The notes beneath the pieces were generated by a model that was given only the letters and a program-made list of their open reading frames with translations, made no database searches and was not told the origin of the DNA. The translations under genes and the position numbers were made by a program. A DNA stretch of 64,000 bases from Bacteroidales bacterium (lineage in GTDB: Bacteria > Bacteroidota > Bacteroidia > Bacteroidales > WCHB1-69), in the NCBI GenBank assembly GCA_017540505.1, contig JAFYAW010000028.1:1-64000 (forward strand). The letters run 5' to 3'. This document shows, in pieces, positions 44,901 to 52,334 of this stretch. Position 1 is the stretch's first letter, and each line of letters starts with the position of its first letter.

Positions 44901-47900
44901 AACGCCGTTCCGGTGGTGGTTGACACGGTGCCTTCCGCTACGCTTTCTCCTGCTACGATTACCTATTGTGTTGGTGATTCAATTCACATCACTTCTGACT
45001 TGACGCTCAATGTTACCACAACTGCTACGGCTCCGCTGACTACTGCTCCTGTGTTGATGGTGGATGGTTCTAATTACACAACGGGTACTGCTCTTACGAT
45101 GGCTGACTCCAACAAGAATGTCTGGTACGTTGTGACTAACAAGTGCGGTTCTGCTAACTCCAACACCATTAAGGTTGTTGTGAACGATACCGCTTCCCTG
45201 GCTCTTAACGATGCTAACTTGAAAGACACTGTTTGTGTTGGTGACAACACCAGTGAATTCACGGTTACGGTTCACAAGTCCAATGTGATGACCTATTCAC
45301 TTTCCAGCACCGACTTCGAGGTTTCTACTACGGTGGCTGTTAACGGTGATGGAAAACAGACAACATTCAAGATCACTCCGAAGGTTGCCACGCAAAGTGC
45401 TGTGTCTGCTATCTACATCAAGGTTTCTTCTGCTGTTGCTGCTTGCGACCGCGAGAAGTATGACACTATCCGCTTCACGATTGCTGATACGGCTCACTTC
45501 ACCACGGCTCCGAAGGCTGACACGGTTTGCGAGGGTTCTCAACTTACGCTTGTTACTCCTATCTTCACCACACCGAACGCTTCTGTGGTTAGCGAGAAAT
45601 GGCAGAGCAATGTGAGCGGTGCTTGGGCTGATTTCACCGAGACCACTCCGATGACGAAGGATTACAACGGCAAGTATCTGCGTTATGCTGTGGAGACCCG
45701 TTGCGGTGTCAACTACTCTGATTCTGTACAGCTGATGGTTTATGACACAGTGAAACTGACCACGTTATCTCCGAACAAGGATACGCTGTGCTCTGGTACC
45801 GCTATGAAGACCCAGGTGTTCAATTACGAAGGTACGTATGTACAGACTACTTACAGCATCAATCCTACGACTATCACTGGTATTAGCAGAGTTTCTAATG
45901 CCACTACTACGGATGTGATCCATACCACGGGTGCGGATACCATCAAGGGTGCGGATGTTCAGGCTTCTCACGGTATCTACACAGGTACGCTGACGGCTTC
46001 CAGCTCGGTTTGTCCGGCTACGAACAAGACCCTCACCTTCGAACTTTACATTGATACGCTGCCGACGATCACTTTCAATAATGGTGAACAACTCTACTGC
46101 ATTGGTGAAACGCCTACCTTCAAACGTGGTGAGGCAGTTAGCCTGAATGCTTACAATACCACGGATTCTGTTGTCACGGGTTACATTAAGACTCAGCAGA
46201 CCGACGGTACCTATACTGCTTGGAACAATACGATTCCGACCACTATTACGGCTGATCTTGATAGTGCTTGGGTTTCCTTCACGATTACCAACCATTGTGG
46301 TGAGTCTGTTATCAATGACAGCCTCCTGGTTGTGGTGGAAGGCAAGCCGAAGGTTACTGCTCCGGTTGCTGTTAAGGACACCTGTGTTGGTTCTCCGCTG
46401 CAAGACTTCATCAAGACGGCTCCGGTGGTTACACTTCCGACCAAGTCCTCCAGAGTTACGGCTCAGGGTTGGTTAGTGGAGACGGCTTCCGGTTACGTAC
46501 CAATCTCTGCATCTGCTCCTATCACACAAGACACGAATGTCAAGTACTATGCTGCTACTCGTTGCGGTTACGACACTTGCGTTGCTGTGAGACTTATTGT
46601 GACGAAGCTTCCTGAGATTACGAGTACGATTTCGACCAGCGACTTCCACATCTGCTCTGGCGATACGTTCGCATCGAAGGCAATGACCTACGTCAATGTT
46701 GCTGATGATACGACCACCCTCTGGACGATTACCAAGGTTGGTTCCACGACTTCAGAGACGTTAGTCTTCGGTCAGGCCTATGACACCAGCTACAATGGTG
46801 CTACCGTTCGTTACATTGTGATGAATGAGTGCGGTTCTGACACGGTGTACACTTCCGCTCAGGTTGACACGCTGCCTGTTCCGGTTATCCTCGGTGACAC
46901 CACCGTTTGTGCTACCGGTTCCACCACGCTTTCTGTGACGTATGATGGCTATGCTTCCTACCAGTGGTTCATGGATGGTGATACGATTACGGGTGCTACT
47001 TCATACACCTATGATTACACCTCCGCTGGTGAGGGCTCTCACACCTTCACGGTCAGCGTTAAGGATGGTAATGGTTGCTACTCTACCTACAATATCAACG
47101 GTACTGCCGATAAGGATTCTAAGATCTACAAACCTGAAAGTGTAACGGTTGAAGCTACCGACGCTCCGAGATTCATCTTCAAGGATGTGAATGGTACGAC
47201 CACGCACAGACTGCCGTCTATGACCACTTCCAACAATTTGGCTGACAAGTTCAACTATACTTGGATGGTTAACGCTCCTTGTGCTGCTGGTGATCAGCTG
47301 GTATTCGTAACCTTCGACTTCTACTTCAATGGTCAAATCATCTCGAATGATTCCATCGGTGTTTACTTCAAAGAAGAAGAACAGGGTATGGGTTCCAACT
47401 ATCAGAAGTGGATGTCCACCGACTACATCGAATGGCTTACCTACTCTCCTAATTCACATCTCGTGAACTCTGAAACGAGATATGACTTTGCTCAGGCTAA
47501 TTATGGCAACACTCAGGAAATGGGTAACCACTATCCGGTGAAGAAACTGGCCGGTGGTAACGATAACTACGATGATGTCTATCTGCACTTCTTGAACAAA
47601 CGTCCTGTTACCAAGACTGTTTCTCCTGCCATGAAGGCTGGTGAGTACAAGATTATCTATAGACTTATCGCTACGGATCGTTACAACTTGAACAACGACT
47701 TGTACTTCAATGAGGACACTGCACGTAACCTCAAAATCGGTGGTTACAACTCCATCGCATCCAACGCTAATCTGACAGAGCTGGTGGTGGATACCTTGAA
47801 GTTCACGGTGACTGGTGAAGATCTGCAGTACACTCCGACTCCGGCTGTTGAGCCCGAACCCGAACCGATTATTGCTCCTGCAACGGCTGACGAACCGACC

Positions 47901-48146
47901 GTTAAGGTTTACCCGAACCCGACTTCCGGCGATGTCTATGCTAAAATCGAAGGCTTCGAGGGTGCTGCAGTCGTCAGAATTGTGACGCTGGCCGGTAAGG
48001 TTGTTGCTGAGGAGACGGTTACCACGACGAAGAACGCTTCCGTCATCTACTCCCGTACCACGAGCGATCTCACGCCTGGCGTGTACTTCCTCACGGTTCA
48101 GAGTGGCGATGCCAAGATCTCCAAGAAACTCGTTGTGACCAGATAA
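35961..48146 (+). CDS. Giant 4061-residue T9SS-secreted multi-Ig surface protein (SprB-like)
   Basis: Residues 1-24 form a signal peptide (MKKLLSICFLSILLTLAGFV, then ARAQ). An N-terminal domain of about 300 residues follows, then PKD/Ig-like and HYR-like domains to about residue 1350. These include TYTVSDHCGNTSDLVVTYTV and ITLTDHCGNSSVF. Residues about 1350-2480 contain about 12-13 modules of 80-90 residues with the layout N-x-x-C, then NGTI[TS]V, a Y-rich strand, LxxGxYxxxV and a second Cys, resembling SprB repeats. Residues about 2700-3650 contain further Ig-like modules ending YxVTNxCGxxYSN. A C-terminal domain (about 3730-3960) resembles the N-terminal one, then a PEPEPEP linker and a T9SS type A sorting domain (about 3982-4061, VKVYPNPTSGDVYAKIEG to KKLVVTR). 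It is Thr-rich with paired cysteines per module. Expected role: secreted adhesin or motility/biofilm filament. The start follows a signal peptide and promoter; the stop precedes a terminator. Confidence 0.92.
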   Translation: MKKLLSICFLSILLTLAGFVARAQSPCCVWLENMNPDTLTGIANVPGGQLVLNNAMNPVNTGYYTQTDVYKIHFINSCNIDKLSIDWKVYRDGQLVNGDLSDFANFSIYTFYNRLNQDGPGVPIPWLGGQVLDGHGVPYGGNPHCYDAMIQTGACKEGYPGAMSPDTTFPYSNDYQFAGGYTGIYSQHLDYFNAEFFEQTENIIIINWKQVGDYSLVISIRERTGGTDWTNLYWNQNQDKYIGGHMSAPGRIVATDSIAPFNNYGAFDKEICQGGTFEYGKPAMTFDTEGDYVVAFIDTLCGGHCSVTAIDTLHLFVRENPVVQVSQKRIDNCFGEGLSKDQLAALASYATPDATGLSWKEIQWSTDGTTFDTVVPTPSTVVDTYYYYVRQVNYYANFNEDTVICDGPIDTITYIVHEIPGKPTIGTPNYYYCVGATATSVDENVTAAKDCKLIWSMSQTFDPVITGAALTPSTTTAGVQTFYVYQMDTVNGCFSKDSFDIVTVTVYDNPVVTVTADPTAACLGTEFTLTATAGFDSYAWVKKDETTTLGTTNVLKITPTAAGDSTYTVTVGEDHLVNNVVVITCNTSADVTITIHPIPAQPTLPTTTSESYCLNDTIPATYVLTATAPTGAVCVWFDENGQPLDTAASYTVDMNSIKPAGNEFKTVKYFVASYNPTTTCISDTMLAFTFDFYKYPVLAVAPKTSTVCPGESVNLTASLTTESKADYTYTWAGDVDVNATINTNTINTSDTDCTGKTYQATVYVTDDNGCKSNTDTAVVNVEDITKPVINPSDPIAITLYGCDLSIVPAAHTTLAALQTGFTVTVTDGCGKLEPNVTHSDVVTNGSCVSTLVRTYTVSDHCGNTSDLVVTYTVRDNTNPVLTATPAQVDPVPAMNCTYIMPDDTVFYNLLKGHVSDDCTPDTELVASAVFYNGNQLLSNANTDIFADSLTVNVYAQISDRCNNKSEKVHIATLVRPEPMYIKHGSVSIDRNELCLYDTVNLSFSTDSIAGYNHAPYSFLWTGRPNDGTIIHHTWQNALGIPALPDTNFVYTITVTDKYGCVAKDSSDPVHVWNLPTVYIHEDIRNGATFPLCPNYGVLTVEAVAVGRIPNDNTVTYEWSGESVNIQSTNDTTGVYILPDSCNYTYYPHVKVVNVKGCVAEAEFPFDVVDTTAPVVDASAIISDTTLVRQPGCKFFLPDLTQLFNNNNVSDNCYKVGSMTLTQDPVAGTEITENKAVKITLTDHCGNSSVFTINANLPSDNITITNIAVVDTAFCLNGTATLTPSISNGVGTFRYTWTESSTTVGSDAVLTVTPTTAGVHTYQLSVVDSFDCEATKSANVTVYPLPAAADVTMASTPNEFCKNAYNVNNEANGTVYVTNITTGYMYKLSTDTMWHDANYIYTGLNNGTYSIDLKSDHDCETANATTIVVDSVNNMVISTATGTPNYRCADPYDGTITVNNPQVNYTYEIINVPNSERVYTSGELKYEGLRNGDYLIQVVSDKFCPYSIYNTIVADSTKFPALPDYATTPKTSCVAPNGAITIHNSRTDYEYTLNNVTLTGNGGDLTFGQLNGGDYTLAIVSTVTACSQQFAGINVPTTTQDPARPLVDSVPNTVCDQAITPNGSITVTNPQMGFTYKMGDATYTYDGTSPITFVNLIDANNHIMTVTTDLGCAKDFTFEVTSNIVNPNKATFVFTNNTVCTATLPTCVSIATPPAVNGTISLTGTDDTRYTYTVKLGATEILPTSAHAYTKLAAGDYTITVRDNATGCESDTICKILDDAAAITIAADEYTSTPRTSCTVYDGSITINAANGYNYYICNVSNQAITGTQSNLDAGKYNIVKYNIATGCFREDTVVVVDGRARFDTIKYNMVADNVCDNATFTGTGSITVTNLSTSDFTFFIDGAINTNTPANVFANLHDGTYTISVVHNATQCPGTKDIAVNDMTTKPDIKFTTTANTYCTDTIHDGTVTITPEANCTYSLFAADSIYGTTTTITGLKDGSYKLAAYNTLTGCTDTADVTINHTTIIPTVSVAAQAANYNCKPEKNGSVTLTSSVTDVTYYLVSATPDTTTSIIPTFNNLDSGEYKFYVITTKGCVSAEGTVNVADSAHIYELVLSQTPNTMCVPTFEHPGNGTIVVEKPQARHYTYSFYDNAGAQIDVNYFNPDSYTMYHLKDMLYRVVVNDTITRCSAEDTITVQLHHDDITVTADSTNNDRCLAPYNGTITVNMVNPNIDGVYRYRIDGGEYQISNVFTGLKEGNHTVLVWDTTTNCTYPVAGDLNVMVNKTDYTVTMKPYIKNNEFCVAPFNGAVGLFTDSVTSDIPAPAFLFAFDTNATADPATLTYTNDTTYEQLAAGTYTIYVKETTTECIYGPFTAAVNTVNENAPIIDSIIPSGYNKVSEYNFCVDANGSLCVDVRAQVPSDTLGYLYQWSCNCFPVNSDSSCVVVNTANPRLHCEYTVQVTSKATGCVTTKTVAIHIDTVPVVHFFVENPNFLNVPSRGIVYNCENKDYTVGVTNPLADYDSIVWTQGHIESNVTSFVEPAYKYHAPTEISYCVNLYDHNGCMAHDYMNVNIKPIATNTVTVDACDSLKYTYTSIAKDTVFRFVEGGTNTYTYVDTFNAVNGCDSIVTYILTVHSSPSLTVDSTAAFIERSVCHGAMLCGEDMLTVKHTTTFGWKFSDVLDFNSSDEDFDPTANMTFANNGRTIYAYAYNACDTVLSAQLYTLHIDSLPDVPNISTNSPYCDSTVFDLTAPVATCNAATCTGRWQLNGVDTIISKFVYGMNNGVLRYAVTNACGTSYSNEQTLTVYNTAKLDLTYTFDSLCVGTTGDITFTVNTGNSDTLVFDSKYFKVSKSGNTYTITPDSANVGVSSVDIYSFQEPTVPAGLTSPCQFEKKTVEFYIVDKPVVNVVANPDSVCAGNAFTRLVAPTYNAKNGEILSEGWLIAPSVNGTYTEFDPTSKLYMVNNGNYIKYQVTNRCGTTYSNAVPVVVDTVPSATLSPATITYCVGDSIHITSDLTLNVTTTATAPLTTAPVLMVDGSNYTTGTALTMADSNKNVWYVVTNKCGSANSNTIKVVVNDTASLALNDANLKDTVCVGDNTSEFTVTVHKSNVMTYSLSSTDFEVSTTVAVNGDGKQTTFKITPKVATQSAVSAIYIKVSSAVAACDREKYDTIRFTIADTAHFTTAPKADTVCEGSQLTLVTPIFTTPNASVVSEKWQSNVSGAWADFTETTPMTKDYNGKYLRYAVETRCGVNYSDSVQLMVYDTVKLTTLSPNKDTLCSGTAMKTQVFNYEGTYVQTTYSINPTTITGISRVSNATTTDVIHTTGADTIKGADVQASHGIYTGTLTASSSVCPATNKTLTFELYIDTLPTITFNNGEQLYCIGETPTFKRGEAVSLNAYNTTDSVVTGYIKTQQTDGTYTAWNNTIPTTITADLDSAWVSFTITNHCGESVINDSLLVVVEGKPKVTAPVAVKDTCVGSPLQDFIKTAPVVTLPTKSSRVTAQGWLVETASGYVPISASAPITQDTNVKYYAATRCGYDTCVAVRLIVTKLPEITSTISTSDFHICSGDTFASKAMTYVNVADDTTTLWTITKVGSTTSETLVFGQAYDTSYNGATVRYIVMNECGSDTVYTSAQVDTLPVPVILGDTTVCATGSTTLSVTYDGYASYQWFMDGDTITGATSYTYDYTSAGEGSHTFTVSVKDGNGCYSTYNINGTADKDSKIYKPESVTVEATDAPRFIFKDVNGTTTHRLPSMTTSNNLADKFNYTWMVNAPCAAGDQLVFVTFDFYFNGQIISNDSIGVYFKEEEQGMGSNYQKWMSTDYIEWLTYSPNSHLVNSETRYDFAQANYGNTQEMGNHYPVKKLAGGNDNYDDVYLHFLNKRPVTKTVSPAMKAGEYKIIYRLIATDRYNLNNDLYFNEDTARNLKIGGYNSIASNANLTELVVDTLKFTVTGEDLQYTPTPAVEPEPEPIIAPATADEPTVKVYPNPTSGDVYAKIEGFEGAAVVRIVTLAGKVVAEETVTTTKNASVIYSRTTSDLTPGVYFLTVQSGDAKISKKLVVTR

Positions 48147-48167
48147 TGTAATTCATCATACTTTTAA

Positions 48168-48203
48168 GGGAGTTGTGCCTGAACACACAACTCCCTTTTT
48201 TTT
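48168..48203 (+). terminator. Terminator of the giant gene
   Basis: gggagttgtg at 48168-48177 is exactly complementary to cacaactccc at 48186-48195, followed by eight T residues. It lies 22 nt after the stop codon. Confidence 0.92.
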
Positions 48204-48210
48204 ACCCATT

Positions 48211-49998
48211 ATGAAAAACAACAACTTCATGCTATCGCTCTTCCGCCGGTATCCCGGACGGCTTTTTGTTGTTTTTCTGCTAAACCTATGCTCTGTTCTA
48301 CTTACCATTTTGGTATTCCTTTTGATAGAGCCTTTCTGCAAGATTCTCTTCCATGTCTCTATGCATGACCTCAGTCCCGTAACCTCTTTCTTCATGAATC
48401 GCTTGCTCCCATGGCTTCATTTTGATTCGGGGGCGCTGCCTCTTTTCGGGTTATTGCTGCTGGCCTTGGTGCTCTATTTTCTGAAAGATTTTTTCGCATA
48501 CGCGTCACAATGGGTGATGGCCTCCATGCGTAGCCATCTGCTGATGACTCTCCGCAACGAGGTCTATGACAAGATCCTGAATCTTCCGTTGGGATATTTC
48601 ACGTCCCGTCAACGGGGGGATGTTGTTTCGCGTGCGGTGAACGACACCCAGGAGGTGGAGCATACTACGCTCACGTCGCTGCGTTCGTTTATGACGGATC
48701 CAGTGACGTTGCTTATTTTCTTAACAGAACTTTTTTTGATTGATGCGCCGCTCACCATCTTCTCCCTGTTGCTGATGCCGGTGGCCTTTTTCATTATCAG
48801 CCGTGTGTCGAAACGGTTGCGCCGGCAGACGCGCACTTCCAAGGAACGCCTCGGATCCCTGCTGTCGCATGTGGAGGAGAGTGTCGGGGGCCTGCGCATC
48901 ATAAAAGGTTTCAACGCCCAGCGGAACGCGAAGGCTGTGTTTGATCGGTTGAACGATGAGTTCACCGATGTGCAGACGCGCATCTACCGGCGCACGGATC
49001 TGGCCTCCCCATTGAGCGAGTTCTTGGGGGTGACCATTGTGATGATTGTCTTGGTGGTGGGTGGCAATATGGTGTTGGCTAATAAGATGAACCTGACTGC
49101 TGAGATGTTCATTACCTATATCGCCATGTTCACTCAGGTTATCGAACCTTTGAAGTCGCTTTCCACGGCGGGGGCCAATTATCGTCGCGGCTTGGCCGCC
49201 CTGGACCGCGTGCGCGAATTGCTCAATGCGGACGAACAGATTCCCGAAGCGGAAAATCCCATCGCAGTGGACACCTTCCGCGACTCGCTATGCTTCGAGC
49301 ATCTGACTTTCTCGTATGGGGAAAATCCTGTAATTCAGGATGTGTCCTTTGAGATCCGTCGGGGTGAGATGGTGGCGTTGGTGGGTGCTTCCGGTGCTGG
49401 CAAGAGCACACTGACGGATTTGGTGGAACGCTTCTACGACCCGATGGGTGGGAGAATTCTGTTGGATGGAATCGACATCCGGGAATACCGGCTGCACGAC
49501 TACCGTTCTTTGTTCGCGTTGGTGTCGCAGGATGTTGTCTTGTTCAATGACACCCTGTACCGCAATGTGACGATGGGACGGATGGACATTCCGGAAGAGG
49601 AGGTGATGCGGGCGTTGGAGGTGGCCAATCTGGGTGATTTTGTGGCTACGCTTCCCGAAGGGTTGCAGCATGCCGTCGGCGACCGCGGACTCAATCTCTC
49701 GGGCGGGCAGCGTCAGCGCATCAGCATTGCGCGTGCCGTGGTTCGCAACGCTCCCATCCTGATTTTGGATGAGGCCACTTCGGCCATGGATACTGAGTCG
49801 GAAAAGAGTGTGCAGGAGGCCCTTGACCGCGTGATGAAGGACCGTACCGTTTTGGTGGTTGCGCATCGGCTGACCACTATCCGGAATGCCGACAAGATTA
49901 TTGTTTTGGAGAACGGCCGCGTGATGGAAGCCGGCACGCACGAGGAACTGCTCGCGCGCGGGGAAATCTACAGCGCGATGGTGGCAGTGGGGAGTTAG
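48211..49998 (+). CDS. MsbA-like ABC exporter (TMD-NBD fusion)
   Basis: The 595-residue half-transporter has six predicted transmembrane helices in the first 330 residues, with intracellular-loop motifs such as LPLGYFTSRQRGDVVSRAVNDTQEVE. The ATPase domain follows: Walker A GASGAGKST (about 393-401), the Q-loop SQDVVLFND, signature LSGGQRQRISIARA (about 496), Walker B LILDEATSAMD and the H-loop VVAHRL. This order is typical of MsbA-type lipid A flippases and multidrug exporters; the substrate cannot be read. The start ATG 48211 lies just after the giant gene's terminator. The stop lies inside a heptamer repeat block. Confidence 0.92.
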   Translation: MKNNNFMLSLFRRYPGRLFVVFLLNLCSVLLTILVFLLIEPFCKILFHVSMHDLSPVTSFFMNRLLPWLHFDSGALPLFGLLLLALVLYFLKDFFAYASQWVMASMRSHLLMTLRNEVYDKILNLPLGYFTSRQRGDVVSRAVNDTQEVEHTTLTSLRSFMTDPVTLLIFLTELFLIDAPLTIFSLLLMPVAFFIISRVSKRLRRQTRTSKERLGSLLSHVEESVGGLRIIKGFNAQRNAKAVFDRLNDEFTDVQTRIYRRTDLASPLSEFLGVTIVMIVLVVGGNMVLANKMNLTAEMFITYIAMFTQVIEPLKSLSTAGANYRRGLAALDRVRELLNADEQIPEAENPIAVDTFRDSLCFEHLTFSYGENPVIQDVSFEIRRGEMVALVGASGAGKSTLTDLVERFYDPMGGRILLDGIDIREYRLHDYRSLFALVSQDVVLFNDTLYRNVTMGRMDIPEEEVMRALEVANLGDFVATLPEGLQHAVGDRGLNLSGGQRQRISIARAVVRNAPILILDEATSAMDTESEKSVQEALDRVMKDRTVLVVAHRLTTIRNADKIIVLENGRVMEAGTHEELLARGEIYSAMVAVGS

Positions 49999-50046
49999 GA
50001 GTTGGGAATTGGGAATTGGCTGTTAGCCGTTAGCTGTTAGCAGTGA
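49991..50046 (+). repeat. Heptamer-phased short tandem repeats (STRR-like), locus B
   Basis: Eight consecutive 7-nt units: ggagtta, ggagttg, ggaattg, ggaattg, gctgtta, gccgtta, gctgtta, gcagtga. The stop codon TAG at 49996-49998 of the ABC exporter lies within the first two units. The gcYgtta units match locus A (4329-4363), and the ggaattg units match locus C on the opposite strand. Confidence 0.85.
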
Positions 50047-50097
50047 TTGTTACAAATATTAAGAGCATTAAGAACTTTTAACCGTATAATTTTTTTT

Positions 50098-50790
50098 ATG
50101 GCAAAGCACAAATTAGCTCGTTTCGCCGAAAATGAGACTTTCGGCAATCTTTTCCAGCATACGAACTATGACCGTCAGGGGATTCCGTTCCCGCTGAAAG
50201 GGCAGTGGGGTAGGGACTACTTCCACAACGACAACCCCATTGTGGTGGAGTTGGGTTGTGGCAAGGGCGACTACACGTTGGCGTTGGCCCGCCGCAATCC
50301 GGATGTGAACTACATCGGGGTTGACCGCAAGGGGGCTCGGTTGTGGCGCGGCTGCAAAGATGCGTTGGAGGAGGGTCTCACAAACGTGGCGTTTCTGCGT
50401 ATTTCCATTGACAATATCGGCTATTATTTTGCGTCGGGCGAAGTGAGTGAGATATGGGTCACTTTCCCCGATCCTCAGCCCAAGAGTGAGCGTCGTCGCT
50501 TGGTGTCGCCGCGTTTTGTGGGCTTTTATCGCGGGGTGTTGCCGGCGGGGGGGGGCATTTTGAATCTGAAGACGGACAGTCGGATGCTGTATGCGTATGT
50601 GTTGGAAACGGCTCCGGCGGAGGGTTGGCAAGTGCTTGAGAATGTGGAGGATGTGTATGCGCAGCCGTGTGCTGACATCCTTACGGGAATACAGACTTTT
50701 TATGAGAAAATGTGGTTGGCGGAGGGGCGCACCATTTCGTATGTGCGACTCGCTGTCGGGGGTGCCGGGGAGGCTTCCAAACAAAAATGA
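50098..50790 (+). CDS. trmB: TrmB tRNA (guanine-N7)-methyltransferase
   Basis: The 230-residue enzyme makes m7G46 in tRNA. It contains the SAM-binding motif VVELGCGKGDYTLALA, the acidic IGVDRKG strand end, and the family motif TFPDPQPKSERRR (usually FPDPWPKxxHxKRR). The start ATG 50098 is chosen over 50047, which lies in the heptamer-repeat spacer. Adjacent genes belong to the secE operon but are transcribed from a separate promoter. Confidence 0.93.
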   Translation: MAKHKLARFAENETFGNLFQHTNYDRQGIPFPLKGQWGRDYFHNDNPIVVELGCGKGDYTLALARRNPDVNYIGVDRKGARLWRGCKDALEEGLTNVAFLRISIDNIGYYFASGEVSEIWVTFPDPQPKSERRRLVSPRFVGFYRGVLPAGGGILNLKTDSRMLYAYVLETAPAEGWQVLENVEDVYAQPCADILTGIQTFYEKMWLAEGRTISYVRLAVGGAGEASKQK

Positions 50791-50842
50791 TGCCACAAAT
50801 AAAAAAAACTTTTTTTTAAGGTATTTGGAATAAAAAAAATGC

Positions 50843-50850
50843 TATATTTG
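50843..50850 (+). promoter_or_regulatory. Promoter -7 box (TATATTTG) for the secE-nusG-ribosomal-rpoBC operon
   Basis: TAtaTTTG lies about 185 nt before the secE ATG, giving a long leader. A TTTG at 50824-50827 is closer than the usual spacing. No tRNA was found in the leader. Confidence 0.55.
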
Positions 50851-51034
50851 CCAACTTGTTAGAAAATCGGCAAAAGGCCTTGTCTATTTGAAGGGATATG
50901 ATTTGTAAGTATGTGGTTTAAGGCAAGTTGAGGCGATATTTTTTAACAACGGTTGGTTAATATGGGTTGGGTGTGAAGTGCATAAAGTGCGAAAAAAGTT
51001 TCTAAAAATACGAATAATAAAAAAATCGAAGAAG

Positions 51035-51229
51035 ATGAAAATAGTTAATTATTTTAAGGAAATGTATGATGAGCTGGTTCACAAGACGAGTTGGCCCACC
51101 ATGCAGGAGCTTGGAAATAGTGTTGTGGTGGTGTCTATTGCTTCCCTAATAATCGCGTTAATCGTGTTTTTGATGGACATCATCTTCAATGCTGGCATGG
51201 GTCTTATGTTCCCGGCCACGGCTGTTTAG
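51035..51229 (+). CDS. secE: SecE preprotein translocase subunit
   Basis: This 64-residue single-pass SecE begins MKIVNYFKEMYDELVHKTSWPTMQEL, the conserved amphipathic helix with the W-P motif, and continues into one transmembrane helix (VVVVSIASLIIALIVFLMDI). The ATG at 51035 is preferred to an upstream start at 50978. SecE clamps SecY in the translocon. It is the first gene of the operon. Confidence 0.95.
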   Translation: MKIVNYFKEMYDELVHKTSWPTMQELGNSVVVVSIASLIIALIVFLMDIIFNAGMGLMFPATAV

Positions 51230-51268
51230 TTTTCTTCATAGTCAGTGTTATATCCTAAATACCGAGTC

Positions 51269-51823
51269 ATGGCAGAAGTTGAACGCAAGTGGTATGTGAT
51301 CAAGGCGGTCACGGGTACGGAGAAGAAGGTGAAGCAGAACATCGAGACAGAGGTTGAGCTTTCCCATTTGAAGGACCAGGTGACGAAGGTTTTGATTCCG
51401 ACCGAGAAAGTTTTCCACAGCACGAAGAGCGGTAAGAAGGTGGTGACCGAGCGCAATTATTTCCCGAGCTACATCTTTGTTGAGGCGGCTATGACGGGAG
51501 AGGTTGCCGGTGCGCTGCTGGACGTTCCGGGTGTGTTGGGCTTTGTGGGCTGCAAGCACAAGAGCGACCCTCCGGTCGCCCTGCGTCCGGCTGAAGTCTC
51601 TCGCCTGTTAGGCAAGGTGGATGAGCTCATGTCGCAAGACGAGACGTTCATGCAGCCTTACGTGGTGGGCGAGGAGATCAAGGTTATTGATGGGCCTTTC
51701 AACACCTTCAACGGCATCATCGAAGAGATTGATACGGAGAAGAAGAAGCTGAAGATCATGGTGAAGATCTTCGGCCGTAAGACCCCGCTGGAGCTGGGTT
51801 TTATGCAGGTTGAAAAAATATAA
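51269..51823 (+). CDS. nusG: NusG transcription elongation factor
   Basis: The 184-residue protein has the N-terminal NGN domain (KWYVIKAVTGTEKKVKQNIE and YFPSYIFVEAAMTGE) and a C-terminal KOW motif (VVGEEIKVIDGPFNTFNG). NusG binds RNA polymerase and links transcription to translation or Rho. The position between secE and rplK is the widespread arrangement. Confidence 0.96.
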   Translation: MAEVERKWYVIKAVTGTEKKVKQNIETEVELSHLKDQVTKVLIPTEKVFHSTKSGKKVVTERNYFPSYIFVEAAMTGEVAGALLDVPGVLGFVGCKHKSDPPVALRPAEVSRLLGKVDELMSQDETFMQPYVVGEEIKVIDGPFNTFNGIIEEIDTEKKKLKIMVKIFGRKTPLELGFMQVEKI

Positions 51824-51863
51824 CGCGGCTGAATAGTTACAAACAATAAAATTCATTAAAAAA

Positions 51864-52313
51864 ATGGCAAAAGAAGTAGCTGGATTAATTAAGTTACAAA
51901 TCAAGGGAGGTGCCGCCAATCCGTCACCGCCAGTTGGTCCCGCTTTGGGTTCCAAGGGCGTGAACATCATGGAGTTCTGCAAACAGTTCAATTCCCGTAC
52001 TCAGGATTTGGCTGGTAAGATCATCCCCGTGGTGATTACGGTTTACAAGGATAAGTCGTTCGACTTCATCACGAAGACCCCCCCTGTAGCTGTCCAAGTT
52101 AAGGAAGCAGCAAAACTTCAAAAAGGTTCTGGAGAGCCCAACCGCAACAAGGTGGGGACGATCACTTGGGACCAGGTCCGCAGCATCGCCGAACTGAAGA
52201 TGCCGGATCTGAACTGTTTCGAGCTGGAGTCCGCCATGTCGATGGTGGCCGGTACGGCCCGCAGCATGGGTGTCAACGTCAAGGGAGGCCAGAATCCTTT
52301 TGAAAAGAATTAA
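51864..52313 (+). CDS. rplK: Ribosomal protein L11
   Basis: The 149-residue protein has L11 hallmarks: [31 protein letters not shown] at the N-terminus, [13 protein letters not shown] in the middle, and [14 protein letters not shown] near the end. It binds the GTPase-associated region of 23S rRNA. It follows nusG by 40 nt. Confidence 0.98.
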   Translation: MAKEVAGLIKLQIKGGAANPSPPVGPALGSKGVNIMEFCKQFNSRTQDLAGKIIPVVITVYKDKSFDFITKTPPVAVQVKEAAKLQKGSGEPNRNKVGTITWDQVRSIAELKMPDLNCFELESAMSMVAGTARSMGVNVKGGQNPFEKN

Positions 52314-52334
52314 TAACAAGTAAAACACAATCAA

